Positions 5,990 to 6,387 of a DNA stretch of 6,387 bases are shown here, one piece after another. The stretch lies in the NCBI GenBank assembly GCA_040383485.1, contig JBEIDK010000171.1, positions 1 through 6,387 on the forward strand, read 5' to 3'. Numbering within the stretch: position 1 is the first letter of the stretch; each line of letters starts with the position of its first letter. The notes beneath the pieces were generated by a model that was not told the DNA's origin, did no database searches, and worked only from the letters and a program-made list of their open reading frames with translations. The position numbers and the translations under genes are program-made. This DNA comes from JBEIDK01 sp040383485 (GTDB lineage: Bacteria > Bacteroidota > Bacteroidia > UBA4408).

Positions 5990-6387
5990 CTGAAATAAAA
6001 AGAAATTCATATAAAGATTTAAATGCTTGGAAAAAGAGTATTGAATTATCCTTTTCAATCTACTCCATTACAAATTCATTCCCATCATCAGAACTATATG
6101 GATTAACATCTCAAATGCGACGTTCGACAATTTCAATTTCATCAAATATGGCAGAAGGAATGGGTAGGCAAACCATAAAGGACACAAAGAATTTTTTGTA
6201 CATCGCTAAAGGTTCTTGCTATGAATTGGAAACACAAATAATAATATGCCATCAACTAAAATTTATTGACTCAAATCAGTTTGAAATTATTAATCAAAAA
6301 CTTGTTGAAACAGTAAGACTATTGAAAGGCTTAATAAATTATTTCATTAAAAAAGAAAAATCTATTAAGGAAAACTTAAAAACAACT
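5983..6387 (+). CDS. Four-helix-bundle protein, 23S rRNA intervening-sequence (S23/IVS) family, 3' end outside window
   Basis: The frame is open from ATG 5983 to the right edge, giving 135 residues without a stop. The protein shows the S23/IVS-family pattern: YKDLNAWKKSIEL near 10-22, FPSSELYGLTSQMRRSTISI at 33-52, NMAEGMGR at 55-62 and FLYIAKGSCYELETQI at 71-86, then two more helices. The family usually has about 115-135 residues, so only a few are probably missing. It forms small four-helix bundles and is named for ORFs in 23S rRNA intervening sequences; relatives include the Avd accessory protein of diversity-generating retroelements. Its molecular role outside those settings is unknown. 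No rRNA sequence is visible around it. It follows murE by 31 bp in the same direction, in the place where mraY is usual. The ATG is the only sensible start: the ATG at 5962 stops after five codons. No Shine-Dalgarno is seen. Confidence 0.88.
   Translation, partial: METEIKRNSYKDLNAWKKSIELSFSIYSITNSFPSSELYGLTSQMRRSTISISSNMAEGMGRQTIKDTKNFLYIAKGSCYELETQIIICHQLKFIDSNQFEIINQKLVETVRLLKGLINYFIKKEKSIKENLKTT

Noticed and set aside
5983..6387. 23S rRNA intervening sequence or diversity-generating retroelement around the four-helix-bundle gene
   Set aside because: No rRNA sequence flanks the gene and no reverse transcriptase or template-repeat/variable-repeat pair is visible in the window; the family name alone is not evidence for either.

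Overview
The window holds the start of a division and cell wall (dcw) cluster from an AT-rich member of the Bacteroidota. All complete genes lie on the + strand, in the order mraZ, rsmH (mraW), an FtsL-like gene, a PASTA-bearing ftsI/pbp and murE. A partial gene for a four-helix-bundle (23S rRNA intervening-sequence type) protein runs off the right edge. The phylum call is an inference from three things: the Bacteroidota type of FtsL-like protein (charged N-terminus, then an LPFILFL...YIANGYYAE membrane segment), the Bacteroidota-style transpeptidase with one C-terminal PASTA domain, and the scarcity of Shine-Dalgarno sequences. I cannot name a genus; Chitinophagales or Sphingobacteriales-like is a guess.

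Layout. Positions 1-348 carry no supported gene but do carry regulatory-looking DNA: three GTGG motifs exactly 10 bp apart just upstream of mraZ, the arrangement known for MraZ operators, and a mirror-image two-motif copy about 100 bp further left on the other strand. Positions 349-2296 carry mraZ, rsmH and ftsL. rsmH and ftsL overlap by ATGA. An 89-bp gap at 2297-2385 is built almost wholly from 7-bp tandem units. ftsI and murE follow and are joined by a one-base TAATG overlap. After murE, a second 7-bp repeat tract leads into the start codon of the four-helix-bundle gene, which sits where mraY would normally be expected.

How the genes work together. MraZ is the likely autoregulator of the cluster. 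RsmH methylates 16S rRNA and has been linked functionally to MraZ. The FtsL-like protein and the FtsI transpeptidase are septal division components, and MurE makes the UDP-MurNAc-tripeptide precursor, probably with meso-diaminopimelate (DNPR motif). The four-helix-bundle gene has no known part in this pathway and looks like an accessory insertion.

The core genes are ordinary. What merits a second look is between them: the inverted pair of MraZ-like boxes, the two heptamer tracts that start at the upstream stop codons, and the foreign-looking gene inside the cluster. I saw no evidence for a new defence system, CRISPR array, transposon or structured RNA gene.
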